NCBI GenBank assembly: GCA_964502095.1
Contig: CAZCUF010000010.1
Span: 1 to 64,000, forward strand
DNA from: JACPVF01 sp964502095
GTDB lineage: Bacteria; Chloroflexota; Anaerolineae; Anaerolineales; Villigracilaceae
Direction of reading: 5' to 3'
Length of the DNA: 64,000 nt
In this document: positions 33,873 to 42,813 of the stretch, piece by piece
Layout: every line of letters begins with the position of its first letter
Numbering within the stretch: the stretch's first letter is position 1
Notes under the pieces: generated by a model
The model's database searches: none
What the model was told of the DNA's origin: nothing
Seen by the model: only the letters and a program-made list of their open reading frames with translations
Position numbers and translations under genes: made by a program

Positions 33873-34259
33873 ATGCATAAACATTCTATCTTGATTATTA
33901 TCTCCTTGTTGCTGGCGGCCTGTACACCAATTCAAACAGGTACATCTTCCCCATCTCAACTACCGAGTACGCCGGTCAACACATGGGAGGGCCTGCCCAT
34001 TTTTCCGGGCGCTGTAGAGGTTAAAGATAATAGTATCGGCTATCACTACACAATTGCCGATGTTGATATTCTTACCGTACAGCGTTTTTACAAGGAAGAA
34101 GCCCCGGTTGCGGGGTGGGAACCGCTTGCAGTCACTGATTCCAGCTCAAGAGAGATGGGGAAAGCGTGGTCGCTGTTGTTTACAAAAGGCAAAACCATTG
34201 CCCAGGTTGACATATTTACCAGAGAGAACGTTACCAACGTGGTTCTTCATTTTGAATAA
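33873..34259 (+). CDS. Small lipoprotein of unknown function
   Basis: 128 residues with a signal peptide and lipobox LLAAC (Cys17), a Ser/Thr/Pro linker and a domain with GLPIFPGAVEV, then a helix (DVDILTVQRFYKEEAPVAGWE) and strands. The pattern of one long helix with GW before strands recurs in Chloroflexota lipoproteins, but I know no function. AAAGGAG with 6 nt spacing sets the start. Confidence 0.75.
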   Translation: MHKHSILIIISLLLAACTPIQTGTSSPSQLPSTPVNTWEGLPIFPGAVEVKDNSIGYHYTIADVDILTVQRFYKEEAPVAGWEPLAVTDSSSREMGKAWSLLFTKGKTIAQVDIFTRENVTNVVLHFE

Positions 34260-34348
34260 TCTTAACAAGGTGTCCAATTCTGATACTCAATGTCATAACC
34301 AATCCAGAACATTTTGGGGAAAGGCTAGAGAAAGTATGCCGAGATTAT

Positions 34349-34425
34349 CAAGGGCAGGTTTGAAACCTGCCCTTGTGATTCATACAGACTTCGCCCGTTC
34401 GGCCATTTGCGCGCGCAGGTGATGG
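34349..34425. repeat. Duplicated segment B (MFS 3' end plus palindrome)
   Basis: The source or sister copy of 33562-33638. Holds the palindrome CAAGGGCAGGTTT-G-AAACCTGCCCTTG (34349-34375), which would act as the MFS gene terminator, and ends with GCAGGTGATGG. Confidence 0.85.
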
Positions 34426-35666
34426 ATGTCCTTATCCACAGTGAACAACGCGCCGAGATAAAAGATGAAGCACAACACCCAGGCAGTGACGCAGATCCGC
34501 AAAATCGCTTCGCCCTTGCCGATGGCCATGGAGAGGACGCCCGCCAAAATTGGGGCGAAGGCCGCGCCGATATTTTCGATGAAATATTCCACAGCCTGCG
34601 CGGTGGAGCGGACCTCGGGCACGGTCACATCGTAAACGGTGGCCGTTACGTTCGGCGAGGAGAGCGGCATGAAGATCGCCGTCACACTCATAAAAACAAG
34701 AAAGGTCGTCCGCTGTTCGACGGGAGTTTGTATCGCAAAATACAAAAAAACCGCGCCAAGAATTACGCCCACGCTCGAAACGAGAATGCGTCCCTTGTTG
34801 GTGCGTTTGAAGAGCCAATCGCCCAGCGCGCCGCCTATAAAATAGCCCAGCGCCAGAATGACAATGACGGGAGCCATCGTCAACAGCACAGAGTTATTAT
34901 CGTAACCGCGTTCGGTCATCAGATAACCGAAGATGAAGAACGTGATCACATTCCACGGGATGACGCCCGCAAAACCCTGCAGGAAAACAAACCACATGGT
35001 GCGCTTCTTGAAGATTTCTTTGGCTTCTGTCCATGAAAAGCGGAACTGACCCATCTCTTCCTTGCCCTCGAACTCGGGCTCGGCTTTGCCGCGCGGCATT
35101 TCCTTTACGCCGAAGAAGATCAGTACTGCCACCACCAGACCCAGCGAACCGGTCACATAGAACGCCTGCCGCCAGCCGCCGATCAGCGGCGCGATCATCA
35201 AAGCCATGATCATGCCCAGCAGATAACCGATGGGCTGTGCCAACTGCAGTAATCCATAAATTTTGCCGCGCAAGTTCGGCCCGAAATAATCGGCGATCAG
35301 CGAATACAAACCGGGATAGGATGAATCATCGATGCCCGTGGAGGCGCGCGTCACCAGAAAGGTTTTATACGTGGGAGCAATCGCGCTGATCCAGGTGGTT
35401 GCGCCCCAAATAAACGAAGCCAGCGCCAGTAATTTTGCGCGGGCGTAACGGTCGTATAAATAACCCCAAATCGGATACAGAATTGTGCCAACCAATAACG
35501 CGCCCGAGTTGATGAACCCCCACTGCGTGTCATTGATGCCGAATTGATCCTCGATGGTCTGCTGCATCGGGCCGATCATCAAACGATCGGTCTGGTGCAG
35601 GAGCATGAAGAAGAAAAATATGATAACGACAAACCAGCGGTAGCGCGCGCTTTGTTGTGGGGACAT
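34380..35666 (-). CDS. Major facilitator superfamily transporter
   Basis: 428 residues, 12 predicted helices. The family motif between helices 2 and 3 is present as GYLYDRYARAKLLALA. The N-terminal LMIGPMQQTIEDQFGINDTQWGFINS and the GIDDSSYPGLYSLIADYFGPNLRGKIYGLL stretch resemble the anion/sugar-phosphate and Spinster-like branches. The substrate cannot be assigned. GAGGT with 6 nt spacing precedes the ATG. A piece of its 3' end is duplicated at 33589-33638. Confidence 0.85.
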   Translation of the reverse strand: MSPQQSARYRWFVVIIFFFFMLLHQTDRLMIGPMQQTIEDQFGINDTQWGFINSGALLVGTILYPIWGYLYDRYARAKLLALASFIWGATTWISAIAPTYKTFLVTRASTGIDDSSYPGLYSLIADYFGPNLRGKIYGLLQLAQPIGYLLGMIMALMIAPLIGGWRQAFYVTGSLGLVVAVLIFFGVKEMPRGKAEPEFEGKEEMGQFRFSWTEAKEIFKKRTMWFVFLQGFAGVIPWNVITFFIFGYLMTERGYDNNSVLLTMAPVIVILALGYFIGGALGDWLFKRTNKGRILVSSVGVILGAVFLYFAIQTPVEQRTTFLVFMSVTAIFMPLSSPNVTATVYDVTVPEVRSTAQAVEYFIENIGAAFAPILAGVLSMAIGKGEAILRICVTAWVLCFIFYLGALFTVDKDIHHLRAQMAERAKSV

Positions 35667-35745
35667 GAAATGACCTCGCCAAATGGGATGGGAAAAGTGT
35701 ACAACAGATAAAAAGCCGAGTCAACAAAACAGCGGCGGCTCTCCG

Positions 35746-36990
35746 TCACTGTTCCTGTTCCTCCGAACCCTCTTCGATAATCTCCCGCGCCAGTTTTTGC
35801 AGAGCGTCCACATCTTCGCTCTTATCGAACTTGGCCGCGCGCCAATATTGATCCAGCAGTTCGAGCGGAGACAAACTGCTCACCGTTTGATCGGCGGGCA
35901 GTCGAATGCGCGCCTCCAACTGCGGTCTCTTCACCAGATGAAACTCGAACGCCTTTTCCGCCTGTTTGCGCAGGGCCGACTCATCGATCAGAGCGTCCCA
36001 CTCGCGCGGATATTCAACGGTGAGCTTCACTACCGCGCCCTCCAATTCCTTCGCTTTCGGCAAAGCGGATTTCAACACCTCGTTCACGTTCTCGCTGGAC
36101 TTCAAGGCGATCCACCGTTCAATGAACGGGCGCACATCTTCGAGCTTTCGCCACTCAACCAACGTATCACGGCCCTTTTGAATATCAACGATCACGAAGA
36201 ATTTATCGTCTTTGGCTTCGCCGAAATCCACGCGCTCGATGGAGCCGGGATAGACCACCGGCGGTTGATGCCCGTCGTTTACATCCTGCGGTTTGTGAAT
36301 ATGGCCCAATGCCACGTAACTCAAACGCGGATCCTTGACCAGCGCGCCCGGCAGGACCAGATCCGCGCCCAGCATCACCATACGCTCCGATCCGAAGGCC
36401 GCGCCCTGCACGGAGGCATGCGCGGTGAGAATGATCGGCAGGGATGAATCTGCTTCGGCGAGCCAGGTTTGGATCAAGTCGGAGATGCGGGCTTCGAGAT
36501 TCGAAAAAACTTCCTCGGGATTCTCAGCGCTCATCTCCAGCGAAGCCATCAAACCGGAACGTGAAACCCACGGCATGGCGATCACTTGCAGGGGCAAATC
36601 CCACAAATCCTTGGGCGCGAGAAACTCAGGCTTTTCGAGCACGCGCACAAAGGGAACCTTCAGCGTTGCAAATTCCTGAATGGCGTGTGCGCGGCCGGCG
36701 GCTGGCGAAAGATCGTGATTGCCCACCAAAAGCAGGGTTGGGATTTTGGCCTGTGAAAGCCGGATGATGCGTTTACCCCACTCGCGTTGAAATGTCGGCG
36801 CGGGTGAACGATCCTTGTAGGCGTCTCCCGCAAAGATGACCATGTCCACTTTTTCGTCAATCGCCGCGTCGATGATCGCGTCCAGCGATTTCAAAAAATC
36901 GAGCACACGGATCGGCAAACCCGTTTCGGGATCGTGGCGGCCATAATTGGCCATGTCTATATGCGCGTCGGCAAAGTGAAGAACTCTCAT
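35746..36990 (-). CDS. sbcD: SbcD/Mre11-like exonuclease subunit
   Basis: A 414-residue calcineurin-fold nuclease with all phosphoesterase motifs in order: RVLHFADAHID, VIFAGDAYKD, LLVGNHDLSP, LTAHASVQG and YVALGHIHKPQ. The C-terminal half fits the capping region. Mre11/SbcD works with the SbcC/Rad50 ATPase to process DNA ends and hairpins, but no SbcC gene lies next to it. An upstream extension of the frame reads through the neighbouring gene; the ATG at 36990 starts the family N-terminus, 2 nt after the previous stop. Confidence 0.9.
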   Translation of the reverse strand: MRVLHFADAHIDMANYGRHDPETGLPIRVLDFLKSLDAIIDAAIDEKVDMVIFAGDAYKDRSPAPTFQREWGKRIIRLSQAKIPTLLLVGNHDLSPAAGRAHAIQEFATLKVPFVRVLEKPEFLAPKDLWDLPLQVIAMPWVSRSGLMASLEMSAENPEEVFSNLEARISDLIQTWLAEADSSLPIILTAHASVQGAAFGSERMVMLGADLVLPGALVKDPRLSYVALGHIHKPQDVNDGHQPPVVYPGSIERVDFGEAKDDKFFVIVDIQKGRDTLVEWRKLEDVRPFIERWIALKSSENVNEVLKSALPKAKELEGAVVKLTVEYPREWDALIDESALRKQAEKAFEFHLVKRPQLEARIRLPADQTVSSLSPLELLDQYWRAAKFDKSEDVDALQKLAREIIEEGSEEQEQ

Positions 36991-36992
36991 GG

Positions 36993-38321
36993 CTAGGTAC
37001 CAACTCCCAATTCCTGTAATGCCTGCAAAGCCGCAGTCCATTTTGGGTGGACTTTCAACGCGGCGCGGTAATCGTTGATGGCCAACTGCGTCTGACCGGT
37101 CAGATAATAGGCGCGGCCGCGCCATAGCAACGATTCTTCCAGCTTTGGCGAGCCAATCGTATCGTTGAGAGTCACGTTGGCGAGATTGATCACATCCGCA
37201 TAGCGCTGGGTGTAGTAATAAGCCCAATACGGGCCGGTTTGATACCATAAAATACGATATGGACGCGTGGTATTGTCTCCTGAAAGCCCCGCGTATAAAT
37301 TGAAAGCCTGATCGTAAGCGACTGCCGCATCGGCATATTCATTCAATGCGACATGGCTCGTCCCAATGTTGAACCAGGCGAAGAAACGATCTATGCCGGT
37401 CAGGCTCTGACTTTCCTGTTGCGCCACAGCCAAAGCGTGACGCGCCGCCATATCCGCATCGGCCAGCGGGCCGAGCAGGGTCGTCACATCTTCTTCGCGT
37501 TCAGGCGGATAGACCACCACGAACAAAAAGTCGAACGAACGCCAGCCCTCCATGAACTTTTGATATGAAATATGGAAGTTCGGCCCGTCGTTATAGGTAT
37601 CCTGAACGATCAATTCGCCGGTTGCATCGTCATAGCCCGTGACGAATTGATAATGTCCCATCCAACTGACTTTGCCGGTGTAATCGCGTTCGTAATAACC
37701 TTTTTCGGCCACCACAGGGAATCCGCCTGCCAGCAACCGTTTGACGGTATCAATGTCGCCGCCGTACCGCAAAGCGGATCTCAGGCTCGGTACATACTGC
37801 GCGATGTAATCCTGAAATTCGTACGGCATCACGTTCTTATCCGCGTTGACGGGTTTGCCTGCACTGCTGGTATTGCCCGGCATCACCACGCGGCCCACGT
37901 CATCGCGATTGCCCTTCCAGCCCCAAAAGCTCAACGCCATCGCAAAGTTGGTGGGGCCGCAATAATTCCAGCGCCCATGCTGGTCCTCATAGACGAATCC
38001 TTTCAAATTAACGGAAGCAGGCAAAGGCGTGGCGGGAATCGTGGGAGTCGGCGTTGGGCCCGGCGTGGGAGTCGAGGTCGCTTGAGGCGTAAGCGTGACC
38101 GATAAAGTTTGAAGCGCCTGAGTCACCAGAAGATTCATCTGCGCTTGTTGCGTGGGCTGATAGACAGCCTGCTCGGGCGGATTGAAAAAATATTTCACGT
38201 TCGTACGCAGTTCATCCAGCCGCCAGCTCAAACGTTCGTGGATCGGCGGCAAAAAGTATGCACCGATGCACAATATTAATATCAAAGGTAACAGCCACAA
38301 ATAGCGAAAATTTCGACGCAT
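36993..38321 (-). CDS. Membrane-anchored C39-like cysteine peptidase with TPR repeats
   Basis: 442 residues: one N-terminal membrane helix, a Thr/Pro linker (about 80-100), a papain-fold C39-like domain (about 105-280) with Cys121 in NYCGPTNFAMAL, His223 in MGHYQFVTGY and Asp241 in IVQDTYND, then TPR-type helical repeats to the end (SLLWRGRAYYLTGQTQLAINDYRAALKVHP). The catalytic triad looks intact. It faces outside the membrane, and no ABC exporter is attached. It ends 2 nt before the sbcD start. Confidence 0.85.
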   Translation of the reverse strand: MRRNFRYLWLLPLILILCIGAYFLPPIHERLSWRLDELRTNVKYFFNPPEQAVYQPTQQAQMNLLVTQALQTLSVTLTPQATSTPTPGPTPTPTIPATPLPASVNLKGFVYEDQHGRWNYCGPTNFAMALSFWGWKGNRDDVGRVVMPGNTSSAGKPVNADKNVMPYEFQDYIAQYVPSLRSALRYGGDIDTVKRLLAGGFPVVAEKGYYERDYTGKVSWMGHYQFVTGYDDATGELIVQDTYNDGPNFHISYQKFMEGWRSFDFLFVVVYPPEREEDVTTLLGPLADADMAARHALAVAQQESQSLTGIDRFFAWFNIGTSHVALNEYADAAVAYDQAFNLYAGLSGDNTTRPYRILWYQTGPYWAYYYTQRYADVINLANVTLNDTIGSPKLEESLLWRGRAYYLTGQTQLAINDYRAALKVHPKWTAALQALQELGVGT

Positions 38322-38418
38322 GGAAAAGATTATATATCAGAAAAATTAGAGCCGTCTGGAGGCGCAGATAGCGCGCAGGTACTCTCACAAAACTCTCATG
38401 AAATTATCCGTTTAAATG

Positions 38419-38452
38419 GAAAAACGAGCGGCCTTTGAATGACCGCTCGTTT
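38419..38452 (-). terminator. Terminator of dnaK
   Basis: Stem AAACGAGCGG / CCGCTCGTTT with an 11-nt loop, and a T-rich tail on the minus strand, 15 nt after the dnaK stop. Confidence 0.8.
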
Positions 38453-38466
38453 ATTTTACTGTTATG

Positions 38467-40353
38467 TTATTCTTTTACTTCGCCGTCGATCACATCGCCA
38501 TCGTTCGGCGGAGGTGTGGATGGACCGCCTGTTTCGGGCTGAGGCTGTCCTTGTGCATAAAGCTGTTGGCTCAAGGCATGGAAGGCGTGCTCCACTTCAC
38601 TGCTGGCACTGCGGATGCGATTCAAGTCGTCTGTTTGCACCGCAGACTTAAGATCGTTGACCTTGCCTTCAATCGAGCCTCGTTCCGCAGACGGAACCTT
38701 ATCGCCCAGGTCGCGTAACGCTTTCTCGGTTTGATAGACCAGGTTGTCGGCGGTATTGCGGGCGTCGATGATCTCGCGGCGTTTCTTGTCCTCAGTTTCA
38801 TGCTGGCGCGCTTCCTGCACCATGCGGTCAATATCGCCTTTGTTCAAATTCGTCGAAGCCGTAACCGTTACCTTCTGTTCCTTACCGGTGGCCTTATCTT
38901 TCGCAGTCACGTTCAAAATGCCGTTGGCGTCGATATCGAAGGTGACTTCGACTTGCGGAATACCGCGCGGGGCCGGTGGGATTCCATCCAGGCGGAAGCG
39001 TCCCAGCGACATATTATCCGCCGCCATCGGGCGTTCGCCCTGCAGGATATGAATATCAACCGCCGTTTGATTATCGGCCGCGGTCGAATAGGTTTCGGTC
39101 TTGCGTACCGGGATGGTCGTATTGCGTTCGATCATGACGGTCATCACGTTGCCCATCGTCTCCACGCCCAGCGAAAGCGGAGTTACATCCAGCAACAGAA
39201 TATCCTTCACCTCGCCGCCGAGCACGCCGCCTTGAATGGCCGCGCCGACCGCCACCACCTCATCCGGGTTGACGCCTTTATTCGGTTCCTTGCCGTTTGT
39301 CAGTTTACGAACCAGTTCCTGAACCATCGGCATACGAGACGAACCGCCCACCAGCACCACTTCATTGAGTTTGCCGGCATCCAGGCCTGCATCCTTGAGC
39401 GCAGATTCGAACGGTTTACGACAACGTTCGAGCAAGTCGGCGGTCATCTGTTCGAATTTGGCGCGCGTCAACTTCAGTTGCATGTGTTTCGGGCCGGAAG
39501 CGTCCGCTGTAATATACGGCAGGTTGATCTCGGTCTCCATTACAGACGAAAGTTCGATCTTGGCTTTTTCAGCCGCTTCGCGCAGGCGTTGTAAGGCCTG
39601 CCGATCGTTGCGCAGGTCAATGCCCTGTTCTTTCTTGAATTCATCCGCCGCCCAGTTGACGACGCGTTGATCCCAGTCGTCGCCGCCCAGGTGCGTATCG
39701 CCGTTGGTGGCTTTCACTTCGATCACGCCCTCGCCCACTTGCAGAACCGACACATCGAATGTGCCGCCGCCCAGGTCGAAGACGAGAATCGTTTCGTCCT
39801 TCTTTTTATCCAAACCGTAGGCCAATGCGGAGGCGGTCGGTTCGTTGATGATACGCATCACTTCCAGGCCCGCGATCTTGCCCGCGTCTTTCGTGGCCTG
39901 ACGCTGGCTATCGTTAAAGTAAGCGGGGACTGTGATGACGGCCTGGGTCACCGGGCCGCCGAGGTAAGCCTCGGCGTCCGCTTTGAGCTTGCCCAAAATC
40001 ATCGCGCTGATTTCCTGCGGGCTGTATTCGCGGCCGGTGATCGGAATCTTCACCTTTACATCGTCCGCACTGCCGCGCACCACTTCATACGGAACCATCT
40101 TGCGCTCGGACTCGATCTCTTCATAATGACGGCCCATGAAACGTTTGATGGAGTAAATGGTGTTCTCGGAATTGATCACGGCTTGCCGCTTCGCGGTCTG
40201 ACCGACGAGCCGCTCGCCGTTTTTATTAAAAGCCACCTCTGACGGACACAGCCGCCCGCCCTCTGCAGTGGAGATCACAGCCGGCTGGCCGCCTTCCATC
40301 ACGGCCACCACACTGTTGGTCGTACCCAGGTCAATGCCTATAATCTTTCCCAT
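38467..40353 (-). CDS. dnaK: Chaperone DnaK (Hsp70)
   Basis: 628 residues: a nucleotide-binding domain (GIDLGTTNSVVAVMEG, DLGGGTFDVSVL, the VLVGGSSRMPMVQ loop), the VLLLDVTPLSLGVETMG linker to the substrate domain (about 385-500) and a helical lid with a Gln/Pro tail ending EVKE. The frame extends 42 nt further, but AAGGAG with 7 nt spacing precedes the ATG at 40353. grpE and dnaJ are not adjacent; a CbpA-type J protein is encoded at 59914. I find no CIRCE element upstream. Confidence 0.97.
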   Translation of the reverse strand: MGKIIGIDLGTTNSVVAVMEGGQPAVISTAEGGRLCPSEVAFNKNGERLVGQTAKRQAVINSENTIYSIKRFMGRHYEEIESERKMVPYEVVRGSADDVKVKIPITGREYSPQEISAMILGKLKADAEAYLGGPVTQAVITVPAYFNDSQRQATKDAGKIAGLEVMRIINEPTASALAYGLDKKKDETILVFDLGGGTFDVSVLQVGEGVIEVKATNGDTHLGGDDWDQRVVNWAADEFKKEQGIDLRNDRQALQRLREAAEKAKIELSSVMETEINLPYITADASGPKHMQLKLTRAKFEQMTADLLERCRKPFESALKDAGLDAGKLNEVVLVGGSSRMPMVQELVRKLTNGKEPNKGVNPDEVVAVGAAIQGGVLGGEVKDILLLDVTPLSLGVETMGNVMTVMIERNTTIPVRKTETYSTAADNQTAVDIHILQGERPMAADNMSLGRFRLDGIPPAPRGIPQVEVTFDIDANGILNVTAKDKATGKEQKVTVTASTNLNKGDIDRMVQEARQHETEDKKRREIIDARNTADNLVYQTEKALRDLGDKVPSAERGSIEGKVNDLKSAVQTDDLNRIRSASSEVEHAFHALSQQLYAQGQPQPETGGPSTPPPNDGDVIDGEVKE

Positions 40354-40536
40354 GGATTTGCTCCTTGTCACTGCCATTGGAAGCCGGTTGCCCACAATGG
40401 CATAAATTTACTGGTCACAGGATACCCCACGGATGCAAGAATTCCGTTAACAGCATGTAGAAATTTAATCAACAAAACCTTCTCCATCTGAGCAGGTTTT
40501 GCGATAAAGTTCCCCCATCTGAAAATTTGCGGGCGG

Positions 40537-41295
40537 TTACTGTGCCGGCTCGCTAACTTTCAGCCAATCGAATACGCCGATCACGCCGGGGCTTTCGAAC
40601 GAGGAAACAGTCAGGCCCACTTTGCCCTCGACGAGGCCGAAGCGCGTCACATCCAATTTGCGGAACAATTTGCCGTTCAGGTATAAGTAGAGATATTGAT
40701 CCTGGCAAGCCAGGCCGATCTCATTTTGTTCACCGTTCGTTTTCAGGTATGGAGTGGAATCGCTTGCAATCGGCCTATATTGCGCGACTCCCTCTGCCAG
40801 CCATTGACCGAACAGCACGTTGTACGTTCCGTCCTGCGAGATATTAAATTCGTACCAGCCGTTCTGTTCGCTGTAACGACAGACCACGCCGATCGATTCG
40901 GGGCTGGCGCCGCGGCTTTCGGTCAACGCGTCGAGGCGGACATCGGCATAGGTCTCGGAACCGAGGATGGCATAAACCCAATTGTATGCAGTGGGCAAAT
41001 GGAAGACGAGGAATCCGTTTTCGAGACTGGTTTGCGGAATATCCGCGCCACTGCTCTGCAAAATAGACCAGTTCGGGAGAGAGCCGTTGAAGTCTTCAGT
41101 AAAGAAGCGCGGCAGAGCCGTGGGAGGCGGCGTGAATGAAACCGTCGGGGTGAGGGACGGCGCGGGGGTAACGGAGGCAATGACCGGCGGAGTGGGAGTC
41201 GCTGTGCTCGGGGCAGGATTCAGCGCGGGTGTAGTCGTCGCACTTTGGCAGGCAGAGATAAGGAGCAGGAATCCGATGCAAAGAAGTTTTTTCAT
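40537..41295 (-). CDS. Lipoprotein with a concanavalin-like beta domain
   Basis: 252 residues: signal peptide and lipobox LLISAC (Cys16), a long Thr/Pro linker (to about 62), then a beta-sandwich-like domain beginning FFTEDFNGSLPNW and ending GVIGVFDWLKVSE. The FxxDFNG opening and the LYLNGKLFRKLD strand resemble LamG/DUF1080-like carbohydrate- or wall-binding modules. No catalytic residues are evident. A surface-binding role is inference. Confidence 0.75.
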   Translation of the reverse strand: MKKLLCIGFLLLISACQSATTTPALNPAPSTATPTPPVIASVTPAPSLTPTVSFTPPPTALPRFFTEDFNGSLPNWSILQSSGADIPQTSLENGFLVFHLPTAYNWVYAILGSETYADVRLDALTESRGASPESIGVVCRYSEQNGWYEFNISQDGTYNVLFGQWLAEGVAQYRPIASDSTPYLKTNGEQNEIGLACQDQYLYLYLNGKLFRKLDVTRFGLVEGKVGLTVSSFESPGVIGVFDWLKVSEPAQ

Positions 41296-41307
41296 AGGTC
41301 GTTCATT

Positions 41308-41340
41308 TTAAACGAAACGTACTCCCGCGTGGGAGTACGT
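41308..41340 (-). terminator. Terminator of tmRNA
   Basis: ACGTACTCCC-ACGC-GGGAGTACGT perfect hairpin then TTCGTTT on the minus strand, beginning 4 nt beyond the tmRNA 3' end. Confidence 0.85.
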
Positions 41341-41343
41341 GAG

Positions 41344-41722
41344 TGGAGATGGCGGGAATTGAACCCGCGTCCGAAAGATTCGACCCTCGGAAATCTACGA
41401 GCGTAGCCTGCCGATGTTCATCACTGCAAGGATCTCGGCGGGCCAGTAACCTTGCAGTTATCTGCTGGTCTTAAGCGCAATTAGCAGAGTCATGCGCAGC
41501 ACTCCACCATTGTTTCGCCCAGTCCGTCTCCGGGTGGAGCACGGGGCCGGTGGACGCGCTCTCGCTATGGAGAGCGGCTGTTATGTCAGTCGCTTATACA
41601 GCGAGAGGCATAGCAGCGTAGGAAGTGCGGTTGGCACTTAAGGTTTGCGCTGAGTTTACGAGTTCGGCGCCTCTCGGCTCGCATTCCGGGACCAGCCTCT
41701 CCCGTCGAAGCCTGTCATCCCC
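41344..41722 (-). ncRNA. ssrA: tmRNA (SsrA)
   Basis: About 379 nt on the minus strand. The 5' end reads GGGGATGACAGGCTTCGACG and pairs (7 bp, one wobble) with the 3' CATCTCC before the discriminator A; the adjacent T-arm is CGCGGGTTCAATTCCCGCC. The tag frame starts at GCC after TTAAGT (41635) and stops with TAA at 41594, giving ANRTSYAAMPLAV. CCA is not encoded and must be added. tmRNA rescues stalled ribosomes and the tag marks proteins for proteases such as ClpP partners. Confidence 0.95.
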
Positions 41723-41751
41723 AAGGTTGGGAGTCTTGTCCCTATGTTTCG

Positions 41752-41757
41752 ATTATA
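41752..41757 (-). promoter_or_regulatory. -10 box of tmRNA
   Basis: TATAAT on the minus strand, 29 nt before the mature 5' end, implying a short 5' leader removed by RNase P. Confidence 0.45.
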
Positions 41758-41817
41758 CCGCAAAGCCAATAGCCGGATGTTTGTGGAAGAGTCCGACACG
41801 TGCGGGAACGTTGTCCA

Positions 41818-42813
41818 TCAAAGATAATGGTTTCGATTTTGGCGGTAAAACGCGAATGTGCGTTCGATCCCATCACGAAGGGCGGTGCGCGGCACCCAAC
41901 CCAGCGAGGTGCGAATCTTTGTGTAATCGCCGCAGTAATCGCCGATGTCGATCTGTTTGAGTTCATCAGGGAATGGCGCCAGCCGGTACGTTCCCCCTCC
42001 GTTGACTTCGATCATCAATTGCGCAAGCGCAAGCAGGTTGACCGGTTCCGATCCGAGATTGTAGACCTGCCCGCGCGCAGATGGGTGCGCGGCGCATAAT
42101 AACAACGCATCCACTGCATCGTCCACATAATTCGGATCGCGAATTTGTCTTCCTTCACCGTACACTTGAATCTCATCACCCTCCAGCAATTGGCGAAACC
42201 ACCAGCCGATAAAATTCTGCCGGGCATCCTTGATACGCATGTGCGGACCGTACACATTGGTCAGACGCAGAACACTCGTCCACATATCGTAATTACGATG
42301 GTAGATTACATGATATAGATCACCGGCCAGTTTACTCACGCCGTTGAAATCCACCGGCGCGCAGGGATGACTTTCATCCACCGGAAGATATTGCGAGCGG
42401 CCATAGATCTGACGCGTGCTGGCAAATATGATTCGAATTCCCGGATTGTGCATCCTGCAAAATTCCAAAGCAGTGAGTTGCGCCACCGCGTTGGCTTCAA
42501 GGTCCTTGCGAGGATCCTGCATGCTTCCCAGATGACTGGTTTGCGCGGCCAGCTGGAATAAAAATTGATGGCTGTCCAACAGCGGCTCCATCTGCTTCTG
42601 ATCGTTCACATCCGCAGGAATGAGCCGGATTTGTTTTTCGATATCAGCGATGTTGAAATAATTGGCGCCGGATAGCGGATCGCGATTATCCACAATCGAA
42701 ACGCGTGCGCCCAATTCCACCAAACGCCGCGCTAGATGACTGCCGATGAAGCCCAATCCCCCGCTGACGAGCGCTCGCTGGCCGGAGAAGACGGCTTCGA
42801 AATTCGCGCTCAT
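41818..42813 (-). CDS. NAD-dependent nucleotide-sugar epimerase/dehydratase (extended SDR)
   Basis: 331 residues: Rossmann motif SGGLGFIGSHLARRLVELG, DNRDPLSGANYF, AAQTSHLGS, ASTRQIYGRS (Thr133), RLTNVYGPHMRIKD and a substrate-binding half ending YLAFYRQ-like. The usual catalytic YxxxK reads N157-G-V-S-K161, so the tyrosine is replaced by asparagine. Such PVDxNGxxK forms recur in some sugar epimerase subfamilies, so the enzyme need not be dead. The start is fixed by an ATGA overlap with the glycosyltransferase stop; the longer frame is ignored. Confidence 0.85.
   Translation of the reverse strand: MSANFEAVFSGQRALVSGGLGFIGSHLARRLVELGARVSIVDNRDPLSGANYFNIADIEKQIRLIPADVNDQKQMEPLLDSHQFLFQLAAQTSHLGSMQDPRKDLEANAVAQLTALEFCRMHNPGIRIIFASTRQIYGRSQYLPVDESHPCAPVDFNGVSKLAGDLYHVIYHRNYDMWTSVLRLTNVYGPHMRIKDARQNFIGWWFRQLLEGDEIQVYGEGRQIRDPNYVDDAVDALLLCAAHPSARGQVYNLGSEPVNLLALAQLMIEVNGGGTYRLAPFPDELKQIDIGDYCGDYTKIRTSLGWVPRTALRDGIERTFAFYRQNRNHYL

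Noticed and set aside
41344..41370. tRNA-like 3' half (T-arm and acceptor)
   Set aside because: It is the 3' end of tmRNA; the matching 5' acceptor strand is 370 nt away and a tag frame lies between.
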